From Blasia pusilla (Eukaryota; Marchantiophyta; Marchantiopsida; Blasiales), in NCBI GenBank assembly GCA_050084515.1, contig CM114272.1, positions 1,550,001-1,614,000 on the forward strand: a stretch of 64,000 nt of DNA, given 5' to 3'. This document shows, piece after piece, positions 21,994 to 32,389 of this stretch; the stretch's first letter is position 1; each line of letters opens with the position of its first letter. The notes beneath the pieces were generated by a model that made no database searches, was not told the origin of the DNA, and worked only from the letters and a program-made list of their open reading frames with translations. The position numbers were made by a program, and so were the translations under genes.

Positions 21994-22133
21994 TGTATGT
22001 TGTGCGGATCTGCGAGGGGTGCAGCCAACATGTTGGTATGTGATGGTTGTTCTCGAGGGTGGCATATGTCATGTCTGACCCCCCTCTTGATGTGGCTCCC
22101 ACGGGACGATGGATGTGTCCGAGATGTGTATAG
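21994..22133 (+). pseudogene. PHD finger at the retrotransposon pol C-terminus
   Basis: PHD fingers bind histone H3 tails through a Cys4-His-Cys3 zinc cross-brace. Visible ligands: CMLC (21,994-22,005), CDGC preceded by MLV (near 22,036-22,050), then GWHMSC (22,060-22,077). After a one-base shift near 22,078-22,085, the final CPRC pair lies at 22,116-22,127, followed by a TAG at 22,131. All eight ligand positions can therefore be seen, but in two frames. The domain could have targeted integration to chromatin in the way chromodomains do in chromoviruses; that role is inferred. Confidence 0.8.
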
Positions 22134-22349
22134 GGTAGTAGCTCATGTCAGAGAGATGTGATATTTTCTATCTGGAGTTGGAGGGATCCAACTGCCAACT
22201 AGGGCGGTTGTGTGATCTCCATGTATATGTATGAGTTGATTTTTGTACATGTGTGGATCGACCCGTGTGGAGAAGATCGGTGTTGTGTGGTGTAGATGTG
22301 ACCCACGATGTATGTTGTGTACCGATATGTATACGCACGACAATAATAA
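22134..22349. other. Retrotransposon 3' end, possible partial LTR
   Basis: Non-coding, T/G-rich. A purine-rich word ggagttggagggatcc at 22,174-22,189 could be the polypurine tract. The following ~160 bases would then be a 3' LTR piece, but nothing matching occurs at the 5' end. Pairing with arm B resumes at about 22,350 (gaggattggggctttaggcg). Confidence 0.4.
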
Positions 22350-24241
22350 TAGAGGATTGGGGCTTTAGGCGCTTGAGCGAAATTAGGCGCACCAGAGGAA
22401 CAGACATTTAGGCCCAACTTGACAATATTGGGCCTCACATCAAGTAATGCCATTCTAGCGGATACGGCGTAGTAGGTGTACGTTGAGGAAAACCAAGATT
22501 AGGCGCATGAGGGTAATCATATAGAAGTCGGTTGTGAGCTCATCAAGAAATATAGAGCAAACAACATATCGACACTAAGGCAGACTAGGCGCAACTTCAG
22601 GAGCAAGATCTATGCTAGACGCGTGTTGGGCAGGAAGTCTTCTTGTCTTCACGAGGATCGTGGGATCGCAATCACATCTTCCAGATCGGATGAGCCAATC
22701 ATGACGTGGGCATAAGTCTGACATCAACTGGAAGTTTGAACACGGACTCATAGAGGAATGGGAAAATGGAAAGCAGTAAAATAAGACGTAGATAGAGAGG
22801 AGTAGCATTAGTCCACACACAAACTCTTTAATTGACGAGAAGAGAGGCCAATCGCCATAATCCAAAGCTCTCAGTTTTATTGTGCGTGCCCACAATGGCT
22901 TCCTTACATAGATCATTAGTTATGATCTGGTTTTAAAATAGCTTCCTTCCTTAGTTCAGCGCTGCAACTTATTGTTCGTTCAGATTTCTCCATTCCACAA
23001 TGAGCAAATATGAAGTCTTTAGAAGAACTCCGTCTAGTGTGGACTCTGTGCGTCTATTACTACCACAAATTCACAATCGGTTCCTAAGCAAGCGAAATGA
23101 TCCATTCATGAAGAATCGAGAGACCCAATAAAAAAACCTAGGGGATGGACAAAAGGAGTCTCAGAAAAGTAGAGCAGATGGATTAAGTGATAAGTGTCTG
23201 AACCTTGGGCTGACGGATGTGCATACACACGCGAATCGCTGCATCGCATCAAATAGGAGTTTTTGCCTTGCAAATTGTGTGAATTCGCAACTTTGTCATC
23301 TACGATCCAAACTTGCAATCTTGGATGCCGGATTGGTTTCTTCTTAAGAGCCTAAAAAGTTTTAGCAAATGCTCATCTCTAGATCCGTCACGGCATGGCC
23401 CACTATAGGTACCTAGTATTGTAATCTTGGCTTCCAGATTTTTATGGTCTTATAGCTTGCGATTTGGTTTCTGTGACGCTTGACTTGAAATTTGCCTTTG
23501 ATTTCCCCGCAACCTGAAAGGCAGCACACGGATAACTTTCGTGACCGTGGACTTATGTTTGTCCGTGTAGTCCCAAGTACCTAGGGCCCGGCAGACCAAA
23601 TATTTTCCGGCGCTCGAGTCCGCGCCCTGCCCGCGCCTCATCAATCTTGAGCCCCCGCCTGCCCCTCGCCTTTCCCATCTCCCTGGACAAAGGGGTGTCT
23701 GTAGAGGCAACTATAATTACCCGCAAGCACCGTAGAAGCAAAGTCAACGACAAGACTCACTTACCCTAAAGCATTTGAATGCTTGGAAGGCACCCACGAG
23801 CCTTAGGTTCAGAGGAACTTTCACAACGCAGTCTCAACTATTAGGCGCAGCCGCTTCCTACGCCTCATAGTTGGCACCCATAATCTTAGGAAATTATTGG
23901 AGCCTCTGATTATTGCTCGGCTTGAGAATTAGCCCAAAAGAATGCTTGTCGCACATCTAACAAGAAAATTTTCTTCGGTTGTCTCGAGAATATTAATCTT
24001 TATGATAATTTGAGCCTACATGATCTCTCCAAATCAAAAAAGTCTCTACCAGGAAACTCCATCCAACCACTCATCATAAAATGAAATTAATATGATATTT
24101 CTCCCTAAAATCTCACAAAAAATCAGGCACCAAAAAAATTTCTAGGAGGGCAAGGGCACTTGTAATTTGTTTGTATATTAAAATTTATATGATTTTTCCT
24201 CAAATATGTACATATATGTGGACTTACACAAGTATGAGGAT
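22350..24241. other. Inner arm A after the retrotransposon, no gene
   Basis: Pairs with 25,818-27,362 in arm B, for example 22,920-22,980 with 27,060-27,110 and 24,010-24,240 with 25,818-26,040. It carries recurrent ttaggcgc and gcgcctaa words. Open frames at 22,575-22,916 and 23,450-23,710 (minus) are not kept intact in the partner arm. No recognisable domain or RNA is seen. Confidence 0.6.
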
Positions 24242-25817
24242 GATATTTTGAGCTCCGAGCTTCTCAACTGGAGCAACTGGAGTTGGGGAGACTCAAGAAC
24301 TGCCTAGAAAGTTATGGTTCACATACCACATCAGATGTTAGAGTACATCAAAGAAATGCTTAGCATAAATGTATCTCAATAAAGCTCATCACAATAAAGC
24401 TCGAAATTTTGGTCGAAATGGTTACTTGAGTGCATGTGCACGTTGCGTGTATGTAGGTAGCATCTACATTTAACGCATTGTATGAATACAATTCACCTTG
24501 CAGTCCCTAAAAGTACCATAAGGTGAATGCACATCCGTTGATCGTCATCTACGGATCTGCCTTATTACGACCCTAGCAACCAGCATGACACTATTAAAAA
24601 GTGGAAAAAAAGCCATCGACGGATCTGCTTAATGCGATCATAATAGAACATATATCAAAAGTTCCAAAAAAATGGTTTCAAAATAGTGTCCTACTCAAAA
24701 TTTATGCCGTAAACACCCTACTATCCTACGAAAATTTAATTAAAGTGCCACGTGACGTAAGGAGAGGTATTTGTGTGGTTGAGAAGGCACTCTCCCACAA
24801 TAATATAGATTATAGCTCCATAATACTCGCTTGAAGATATAAAATGCTGCACTACGGCGATTCGCCACTTGAGCCTATTGACTAGACCTTAGCGGCTACC
24901 AATCTGGTCACTCTGGCTACTTAGAGTAGGCTAGTAGCTGTTACTTGATCCTTGCATCTTGCCTTGCTATTGCCCACAATCTTGCGCCTATTGACCTGAC
25001 TAGTAGGCTAGTGTGTTTCGTCAAAACTCCCAAGGTCCTCTATCATCCGCCTACTTCCTTAGCATGTGGCTAATTGTTTATTTTTTAATCTGCGTTGTCT
25101 TCAAGCTATTGAGAAAGATGTGGGCTAGCTAGCCATTTTCTAATCAAAATCCTTTATAGGCTTTAGAGGGTCAGAGAAGAGGCTTCATACAAGTAAATTT
25201 TTTTACTTGTATGAAGCGCTGTGTGGAATGATTGGGACCACATATGGACAAGGGAAGGGGAGAAAAAAATGGATAGAATTTCAGTTTTTAAATTTCAGTT
25301 AAAAAAAGAAGAAAGCACTCACGTACTCCATTCCTTTGTCCACATTGGGCATATTTTGAAGTTAAGCCTTTAATTTGTTAGAATCATAAAAAATAGGTAT
25401 TTTTTCTAATGAACTCTACTGTAGTTTACGCCCCTATGTTACCACTTCAAGAATAGCTCACTATCAATTTGGTCGGTATAAGATAGAAGATAACAAGGTT
25501 AAACAAAGAAGTTCCTCTTAGATAGTTTTCCTCATACTTGTGAAGCCCTTAATTTGTTAGAATCATAAAAAATAGGTTTAAAATTAAAAAATGAAGAAAT
25601 CACTCACTCCATTCCTGTGTCCACTTTGGGCATATTCTAAAGTGAAGCCCTTAATTTTTTAGAATCATAAAAAATAGGTATTTCTTCTAAGGAACTCTGC
25701 CGTAGTTTATGCCCCTATGTTACCACGTCAACAATAGCTCACTCTCTATTTGGTTATTATAAGATAGAAGATGACAAGGTCAAACAAAAAAGTTCATCTT
25801 GGATAGTTTCCCTCATA
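24242..25817. other. Central spacer of the giant inverted repeat
   Basis: This AT-rich stretch does not pair between arms. It holds the two-copy direct repeat at 25,305-25,822, the perfect hairpin at 25,182-25,217, and short repeated words such as aataaagctc near 24,380-24,400. An open frame at 24,601-24,834 (77 codons) shows no recognisable domain and I do not call it a gene. The arms meet the spacer at related words: arm A ends in acttacacaagtatgagg and arm B begins just after ctcatacttatg. Confidence 0.75.
25182..25217. repeat. Perfect 16-bp hairpin with TTTT loop at the palindrome centre
   Basis: gcttcatacaagtaaa at 25,182-25,197, then tttt, then the exact reverse complement at 25,202-25,217. 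It lies about 150 bases from the symmetry centre (about 25,030) of the giant inverted repeat. Its arm word resembles the arm-spacer junction words. A terminator role is not supported because no gene precedes it. Confidence 0.85.
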
Positions 25818-25822
25818 CTTAT
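25305..25822 (+). repeat. Two-copy direct repeat, ~230 bp each, in the spacer
   Basis: Copy one is about 25,305-25,540 and copy two about 25,590-25,822, with period near 283. Shared words include gggcatatt, gaatcataaaaaataggt, gcccctatgttaccac and aagatagaagat. The second copy leads directly into arm B at ctcatacttatg. They may be remnants of the event that formed the palindrome. Confidence 0.75.
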
Positions 25823-27361
25823 GTAAGTCCACATATATGTACTTATTTGAGGAAAAATCACATAAATTTTAATTTACAAACAAATTACAAGTGGCCTTGC
25901 GCTCCTAGCAATTTTTTTTGGTGCTTGATTTTTTGTGAGATTTTAGGGAGAAAAATCACATAAATTTCATTTTGTGATGAGTGGTCGGATGGAGTTTCAT
26001 GGTAGTGACCTTTCTCGATTTGGAGAGATCATGTAGACTCATGTTATCCTAGAGATAACTTTTCTCGAAAAGAAAGATTACTTGTTAGGTGTGCGGCAAG
26101 CATTCTTTTGTTCCCTTTAGCGACAATCAGAGGCTCCAATAATTGCTAAGGATGATGGGCGCTAATGGACTTCTAAACTATCAAGCGCAACAGGCGGCTA
26201 CGCCTAATAGCTTAGACAGCGTTGTGAAAGTTCCCCCTGCACCTAAAGCTCGTGGGTGCCTTCCAAGCATTCAAATGCTTTAGGGTAAGTGATTCTTGCT
26301 CCTGACTTCACTTCTACTGTGCTTGCGGGTAATTACATTTGCCTCTAACAGACACCCCTTTGTCCAAGGAGATGGGAAAGGCTTGAGGCGAGGGGTAAAC
26401 GGACATGGACCCTAAACAGACATAAGTCTGTGGACATGGAATTTGGCCATGTGCAATCAATCGGCCGGTTACGGAGAGGAGGCCGGGAACCGACAAAGGC
26501 CGAGCACATAGAGTGGCAAATTTCAAGTCAAGCCTCACAGAAATCAAATCGCAAGCTATAAGACCATAAAACTCCGGAAGCCAAGATCACAACACAAGGT
26601 ACCTACAGTGCACCATGCAGTGATGGAACGGATCTAGAGACGAGCATTGGCTACAACTTTTGAGGCTCTTAAGGAGAAAGCGATCTAGCATCCAAGATTG
26701 CAATTTGGGATTGCAATGACAAAGTTGCAAATTGCATTTATTGCAAATTCACGCAATTCGTAAGGCGAAAAATCTTTTTCGAGGTGACGTAGTGATTTGC
26801 GTGTGTATGTGCATCAGTCAGCCCAAGGTTCAGACACTTATCACTTAATCCATGTGCTCTGGTTTTGTGAGACTCCTTTTGTCTATCCCCTAGGTTTTTT
26901 TACTAGGTCTCTTGATTCTTCATGAATGGGTCATTTCGCTCGCTTAGGAACCGATTGTAACTCTATGGTACTGACAGACGCACAGAGTCCGCACTGGACC
27001 GAGTTCTTCTAAAGACTTCATATTTTCTCAGTGTGGAATGGAGAAATCTGAATGAGCAATAAGTTGCAGCGCTGAACTAAGGAAGGAAGCTATTTTAAAA
27101 CCAGATCATAACTAATGATCTATGTAAGGAAGCCATTGTGGGCGCGCACAATAAAACTGAGAGCTTTGGATTACGGAGATTGGCCTCGCTTCTCATCAAT
27201 TCAAGAGTGTGTGTCTGGACTCATGCTACTCCTCTCTATCTACGTCCTATAGAATTATTTGATGTGCGGCCCACTATCGTCAAGTTGGGCCTAAACCTCC
27301 GCTCCTCGTGTGCGCCTTATTCCGCTCAAGCGCCTAAATCCCCAATCCCCTACTGCGTCTA
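25818..27361. other. Inner arm B, central part, no gene
   Basis: Mirror of 22,350-24,241. It carries the same gcgcctaa-type words. Frames at 26,314-26,547 and 27,138-27,362 have no recognisable domain and differ from the partner arm by indels. Confidence 0.6.
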
Positions 27362-27640
27362 ATGCCTACTTCCGTGAATATATGCCTTGTGCGCCTAATC
27401 TTCATGAAGCACCGCATGCTCCTCAACTTGCGCCTAAGTGGCAGTCCGCTGGTGCGGTATCAAGGGTAGCCGTTGAAATTATGTCGTGAAGTTTGCACAC
27501 AAGACCTAATGCAACAACCAAGTTTCACAGAACGAAAACAAGAAAATGAAGCTGACTCGGATGGTCGTGGACGTTCACATAACACCATAGAGGCGGCTTA
27601 ACCTTGACATTGGGAAGACAACTGGATGCTTGACCAAGAC
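27362..27640. other. Arm B sequence replaced by the retrotransposon in arm A
   Basis: About 280 bases lie between the two points where pairing with arm A resumes (A 22,350 and A 14,098). The sequence is AT-balanced and non-coding. Its presence shows what the empty site looks like in this arm. It means that arm A either lost these bases at insertion or gained the element by something other than clean integrase-mediated insertion. Confidence 0.65.
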
Positions 27641-28697
27641 ACTTGACGCTCTACAATTGGCAATTACTCGGACGGCTGGTGCTAGAACGTCTTCTGCTGA
27701 ACGTCTGCTTGTTTTGAATTGAGGGACTAGCTCGGCTCATTTCATCAGCCTATAAAACATTGGATTTTCTCAATCCTATTTCCGCTGCTACAATTGGTTA
27801 ATCTTTGAGCGATTCTTTGCTCCTAGGAACGTAGATGCAATTAGATGTAACTTGAAATTTTAAAGCCTTTCTATGCAAGACTAGAGTATAAGCAGCAATC
27901 CGGACTTTTGATTCCTAAACTTGTGATTAACTGAAGCTATTGTAATATTGCAGCATGGTGACACTCCTCTATTTTCGGCCTCCAAAGCTATTTGTCATAT
28001 TTTGGTAGAGTTCCTACTTAAATGTGGCATGCTTTAAAATCATTGAGGTACTCAGATTTTCATCATGATGTAGGTGGAGAAACCCGTTCGCCCCTAAACG
28101 AGCTGATTAGCGCAAATGATGTGATGCGAGAGAATTCAAGACAAACCTTCACTTTTCATTGTACAATAAGCTCACCTCACTTGCTCCGAAATAGTTATTC
28201 TATATTGATAATATCTAAATTATGCAGCTATTCCGTTGCGGCTATAAACATACGTCTGAATTAGCTGAGCTGAATTCAACATGATGAACGCACGGCAATC
28301 AAATTTTGACTTTTTGACAATGTCATTGCTAGTCCACTTCACTTAGATAACTACAATTCCAATTTTCTATTCAACCCGCAATTCTGTAGCTCGAATAATC
28401 AATGAGTCTAGAATCTCGTGCTATCCTTTGATCACTCTTTCTTCCCACCTCTTCAGAGGCATCGTTGAAGAGAAAAAGCATTTGAATGCTCAATCATGAA
28501 TTGAGACCCTGAGTGGTGAAAGCTCATGGTCGGATGCCTGACCATCTCGCACATGGCATCCATGAGGTGGTCTCTGCAGAGTATTGGCCTCCCGTAAAAT
28601 AACGTAAGATGTCAACATTATCAAAAGTGGAATTTCTTACTGAAGGTGTGACGAATGGTTATGTAGTATATTACATTGTGAACTAGACACTCTTTAC
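27641..28697. other. Inner arm B, outer part, no intact gene
   Basis: Mirror of about 13,107-14,098. It contains about 100 bases near 28,470-28,560 that are lacking in arm A. The splice acceptor that precedes the second gene Z exon in arm A (tttgcag) reads ttacgg here on the minus strand, so it is destroyed. Confidence 0.55.
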
Positions 28698-29312
28698 CTT
28701 CAATATCCGCACATCCACTAATCCCAGAGCCTCCCTACAAATCTTCGTAACTTCGCTGCTAAGATTTAACTTGCCGATCAGATCATGGAACCTAGTTTGT
28801 AGATCTTGCAGGAGTTAAATATAACTATTCTTGTCACAAACCTTTGACAAGACCCCAAAAAATACTTGGGTTTCAATGTAAATTCTCCATTGATTTATAA
28901 ACTCTGCTATTATGAATACCATGTTGTTTGTAACCCGCCCCTTCTCTGCTGTGCAATCGAAGTCAGGAGAAAAAGCATCAGTCCGTGATAGGACATCACC
29001 GTCTTGAGAGTAAAGAAACTTGAAGATTGTGACACCACTAGAAATCCAATTTTTCAAGGTCACATGTCTTCGTTGTTGGGAAGCTATAGCGATAGTTCCC
29101 AACCAACCATGCACATGATCAATCACGTCTGTGGTACTCTCTTGTGTGCAACATGCTTCGCGATGGACGGACGCACAAGAGTTACAAGCTGGCAACTCGG
29201 AGCAACCATCATCTCTCCTCCCATGAATCAACTCTTCAAGCGGCTTTTCCCCTTGCACTGTGATTTGATGAAGGCTCCTTACAGAGACTGAAGTGGCCCT
29301 ACAGGATCTCAT
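28698..29312 (-). pseudogene. Gene Z, arm B copy: unrecognised protein remnant with an exon conserved in both arms
   Basis: The minus-strand frame 28,815-29,312 reads a plausible globular sequence, including KNWISSGVTIFKFLYSQDG and NNMVFIIAEFINQWRIYIE, and ends at KVCDKNSYI. Next on the minus strand is a 107-base exon-like block (28,698-28,804) reading LQTRFHDLIGKLNLSSEV and ending AAG|gtaaag. Arm A retains only sequence from about VFFGVLSK onward, because the 8.3 kb arm difference falls inside this gene. Whether the two blocks are joined by an unusually short intron or a frameshift is not clear. Family unrecognised. Confidence 0.4.
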
Positions 29313-29419
29313 TATTTATTCAGAAAGGTGTAGAGATATTCGCTGAAAGGTGCAGAGATTTAGGTGCATTTTTTGCATGGAAGGTGCAAGGTTGCCGTGG
29401 ATATTGCTGCAGGTAGTCT

Positions 29420-29989
29420 ATGGCCGAAGACTATCTGCTTCGGGATGTCAAGTACAATCTCGACTTTGCAAAGCTAGATCAGAATGTAGACAAAGAAAAA
29501 CTTCAAGTTGTGGGTATTGAGGGCATATGGAAGGTGTCTTGGGCAGATTGCACTTTCAACCCCAATACATTTGAGGGGATCATAAGACGGAAGTATATTG
29601 AAAATGTGCAAGAGTATTCTCTGTGTGTCACCTGAGCTCATAGAAAAATCGTTTGAATTCAGCAATGTGGGGTCCTACTTGTCCATAGAGAGACAACACA
29701 CGGATCAAAAAGAGCCAACTCTTTATCGGAAGTATCTTACTAAGATAGAGAAAACAAACCATGGTGATAGGTATTGCTTTGTTGTGCCACAATATTTTAG
29801 GCTCATATTGACGCAATTGAACTATTGCTTTCACATGAAGGTGAATCCTGAGTGTGTTCCAACAAGCATGCTATCCATGGCATGCCGGGCTTGGGAAGGG
29901 AAACAAGTGGATTGGGCCACATATGTCTATCGCAAGCTGATACCGGACATCAAGGGGGTATTGCAACCTAGAGCGAAGAAGGAAAAATA
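29420..29989 (+). pseudogene. Gene Y, 5' part: unrecognised protein, one frameshift
   Basis: The frame at 29,420-29,635 starts MAEDYLLRDVKYNLDFAKLD and reads to EYSLCVT. A shift near 29,615-29,630 moves the reading to a second frame, which continues through SPELIEKSFEFSNVG, TLYRKYLTKIEK and WATYVYRKLIPDIKG to a basic end RAKKEK at 29,987. The composition is that of a real globular protein. The layout recalls gag-like plant transposon-protein domains, but I cannot name the family. Unrelated to the gypsy element in arm A. Confidence 0.45.
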
Positions 29990-30339
29990 GAGAGAAAGTG
30001 GAGTGAGGCTTTTGTTGACAATCTTGTTCAACCATGCACAAAGCAAGGAGGAAAAAAAAAAGCGAATAAGGAAGGTGGATTGAACTACACTCTGCGCCAA
30101 GAATCTTTCAAGAAAAGTAAGTTTTTTCTTTCTTTCTACCTTTCATATAGGTGCTACTTTCTTCTTTTCGACAAATTTCCACTTCTTTGACTAATCTCGT
30201 CTACTTCCACATGCTTCAAAACGTCAAAGCTCGAGTTTAGTGCACAAGGGAATCGAGAGTGGGGCCGCATCAGAGGTGCAGGTGTTATTATTTCCTTCTT
30301 ATGCACATCCTTCTTTGTAGTGTATAATCGTTTCATTGT

Positions 30340-30570
30340 GGCTATTTCCTCTCGATTTCCTGCTATTCCATACTTGGCGGTTATTTACACTTACGGATGT
30401 TTTTGCTGTATTCTTGCTACTTTCACTTCATGGCGGCTATTTAGAGTTTTGTGAGTTCTGAGTTTCCTGTGGCTACTTTTCTCTCTTACTGGCTATTTAC
30501 AATTGCGGATATTTTCAATTGGTTGCAGTTATTTTCAGCTCAAGGCGGCTATTTACATGTTCTTGCGGGT
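30340..30570 (+). repeat. Short degenerate repeats of a ggcggctatttac word, first cluster
   Basis: About seven copies, each 25-40 bases apart, of variants such as ggcggttatttacac, ggcggctatttaga, ctggctatttacaa and ggcggctatttaca, often followed by ttgcggat or tcttgcgggt. A second cluster lies at 32,030-32,330. Both lie between the coding pieces of gene Y, so they may be in its introns. Confidence 0.6.
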
Positions 30571-30614
30571 AAATTCAGGTTTGTTTTTGTGGTTGGTTTG
30601 GTTAGGGGGAAGGG

Positions 30615-31760
30615 CCTAGTGCAAGGCCTCGACGGCTTAAGTTGAAAATAAGCAGGTTGGGCATCAACAACACGATGCCAAAGGTGGAGTTCCCACTTCT
30701 TGAAGGGGAGAAGGCGTATGATCAGAAGATTGCTAGAAAGGTGAAGGAGGAAATTACCCCTACAGATGGTGTTCTTGCTTTTGGACGACTACTTGAAACC
30801 AATGCAGAGAATGTAATACAAACTCAAGAAGCTATAGTTGAGGTATTGGACGAGTTACGAAAAGAATTGAAGGAGAAGAGAGCAAGAAGAGAAAGAGACC
30901 GTAGCAGATGTCATAAATCTGGATAGTAGTGATTCCGATGAAGGCCCCGGGAAGGCCGCCAGTTTGGCTATGTCTAGCCCTCATGTTCCACTTTCACCTT
31001 TGGGAGATGACGGAGCTCAAAGTGGTCATGTGCAATATACCAACAATAGGAGCATACTATTGACAATCTAGGGTGGCCATCCCAGGCATTTGCATGTAGT
31101 GTAATGTCAGATTGGAATACGCAATGACTTGCAGCAACAAGAACTTGGGATCTTCCTAGTGGATCCCAATGGGGTTGGGGGGGATGATGCAGAAGTAGCT
31201 AGAGAGGGAGGCAAGAAAGAAAATGTAGGAAAATATACAATAGGCCCTCATGCAGACGCTACAACAGAGGGAAGGGGAGAGGAAGGAGATCCACATAGGA
31301 ATGAAAGAGCAGGAGTTTCAAGGCCGACAAATGTGAAAACATTGTCAATGGACCGAGATAACCAAACAGTAGAGACAATGCTTGTTGGTAAGGGTTCTCA
31401 AACGGCTGATCTGATCATGATTGAAAGGGATGTGCAAACGTTTCATGCTTTGCTCATCGCGAGGGGTTTTCAAACAAGTGAGGCGCACCTCATCTTATGC
31501 CAAATTGAGATTGTTCTAACACCATATCAGGGAGCGCAAACAAGCAAAGGGAGTGGAGAATGCCTCATATTCACCTGAGTTTGTAGTATGAGGCCCTACA
31601 AGTGGTCACTCGGCTTTGCCAGACAAACACCATCTATGCTCATGATCAACAAGTGCAAACAGAATTACATCCAATTGTGCTAGATGGGTATACTCAAACC
31701 AAGGGTTGTTACTTCTCATATTATGATATTTATTGGTGGTGTCAAACAAAGACCACCATT
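30615..31760 (+). pseudogene. Gene Y, middle part: coiled-coil and 12-residue QT repeats
   Basis: The frame through 30,642-30,926 reads PKVEFPLLEGEKAYDQK, a helical stretch with ELRKELKEKRARRERDRS (coiled-coil-like), then shifts to an acidic/Ser stretch (VINLDSSDSDEG). The frame at 31,129-31,578 contains four regular 12-residue steps marked by Q-T pairs: NQT, SQT, VQT and FQT at identical spacing (about 31,360-31,470). Further QT pairs appear after the stop to about 31,740. The stretch has in-frame stops near 31,068 and 31,576. Not recognised. Confidence 0.45.
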
Positions 31761-32389
31761 GCTAAGTGAAGAGTATTGGCACTTAGGAGAAGGGGTTGAG
31801 GAGAATGGTGGTTGTGAAAGGGGTTAATTAACTTGCGATCGAGTGCAAACTATTTACACTTGTCCTAGGGCTTAATTATGTCGAATGTCCCTTGTGCTTA
31901 TGGCTACTTTCCAAGGACTCTAGATCTTGGCTAGTTTGCGGCTCTTGACAGAGAGCATGACCATGTTCTTTTCAAGGCTTATGTAGACTGCTTAGCTGGT
32001 TCTTGGATACAGTGTAGATTGTTAATCAATACGGACTCCTATTTATGTGGTGGCGGCTATTAGCAGATTTCTATGGTGGCAGGTATTTATTGATCTTACT
32101 TGTGGTTAGCACTTACTATATTGTGGCTACATTAAGGTTCAGATAGATCAGCATGTTTCGTCAATAGTACATGTTGTTCTTGCGGGTAGGTAGAGCTTTG
32201 TTAATGTTTTGTAGAGGGAAGCGGAGTATATTTATAATACCAAGGTCTATTTACAGGTAGATTCTGGTTGGTGTAGAGGTAAGCGCAGATTGCTTCCACT
32301 TTCCTTACGGCTATTTACAGTTAATATTGAATTTCCAGAGTACTTCGACAATGTATACTCCTGACCTTTGTTCTGGGGTCTCGTGTGCA
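31761..32389. other. Non-coding between gene Y parts, with second ggcggctatt repeat cluster
   Basis: The stretch contains gtggcggctattagc near 32,051, further ggcaggtatttat and acggctatttacag words to about 32,320, and no open frame of note. The acceptor-like tgtgcaag near 32,385 precedes the next coding piece. Confidence 0.45.

Larger units (their letters stand above)
14099..22349 (+). mobile_element. Ty3/gypsy-type retrotransposon with a DNA methyltransferase and a PHD finger (dead copy)
   Basis: Domain order on the plus strand: gag with CCHC knuckle, protease, C5-cytosine methyltransferase, reverse transcriptase, RNase H, integrase, PHD finger. Having integrase after RNase H is the Ty3/gypsy (Metaviridae) order. 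Base and codon use is more GC-rich than the flanks. The element lies only in arm A, where it replaces about 280 bases present in arm B (27,362-27,640). I find no pair of matching LTRs, no clear tRNA primer site, and no target-site duplication. Its left end is a C-rich run and its right end (22,134-22,349) does not resemble the left, so the copy appears truncated or arrived by a non-canonical route. Many frameshifts and seven or so in-frame stops make it non-functional. Methyltransferase-bearing retrotransposons are known from dinoflagellates and charophyte algae; related elements in seedless plants are from my recollection of unannotated plant proteins. Confidence 0.9.
49..24241 (+). repeat. 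Left arm (A) of a giant imperfect inverted repeat
   Basis: Read as reverse complement, this arm matches 25,818-53,505 in the same order. The outer end is fixed by the segment beginning gggttcgcgttccgtccg near 49, which pairs with the same words inverted near 53,480-53,505; bases 1-48 do not pair. Order within the arm: GC-rich end, ~89-bp satellite, block R, 104-122-bp tandem repeat, gene X, minisatellite, ~180-bp array, AT-rich DNA, gene Z exon, then inner arm to 24,241. Identity looks about 97-98% between 3.1 and 12.93 kb and about 89% from 12.94 to 24.24 kb. The arm is interrupted by a retrotransposon (14,099-22,349) that the other arm lacks. It lacks the 8.3 kb found at 28,876-37,195 in arm B. 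Confidence 0.9.

Noticed and set aside
14099-22349. LTR pair and target-site duplication for the retroelement
   Set aside because: I compared the first ~770 and last ~220 bases by eye and found no shared long word, and no duplicated bases at the joints with arm B.
25182-25217. Transcription terminator
   Set aside because: No gene or promoter leads into it, and intrinsic hairpin terminators are not used in plant nuclear genes.
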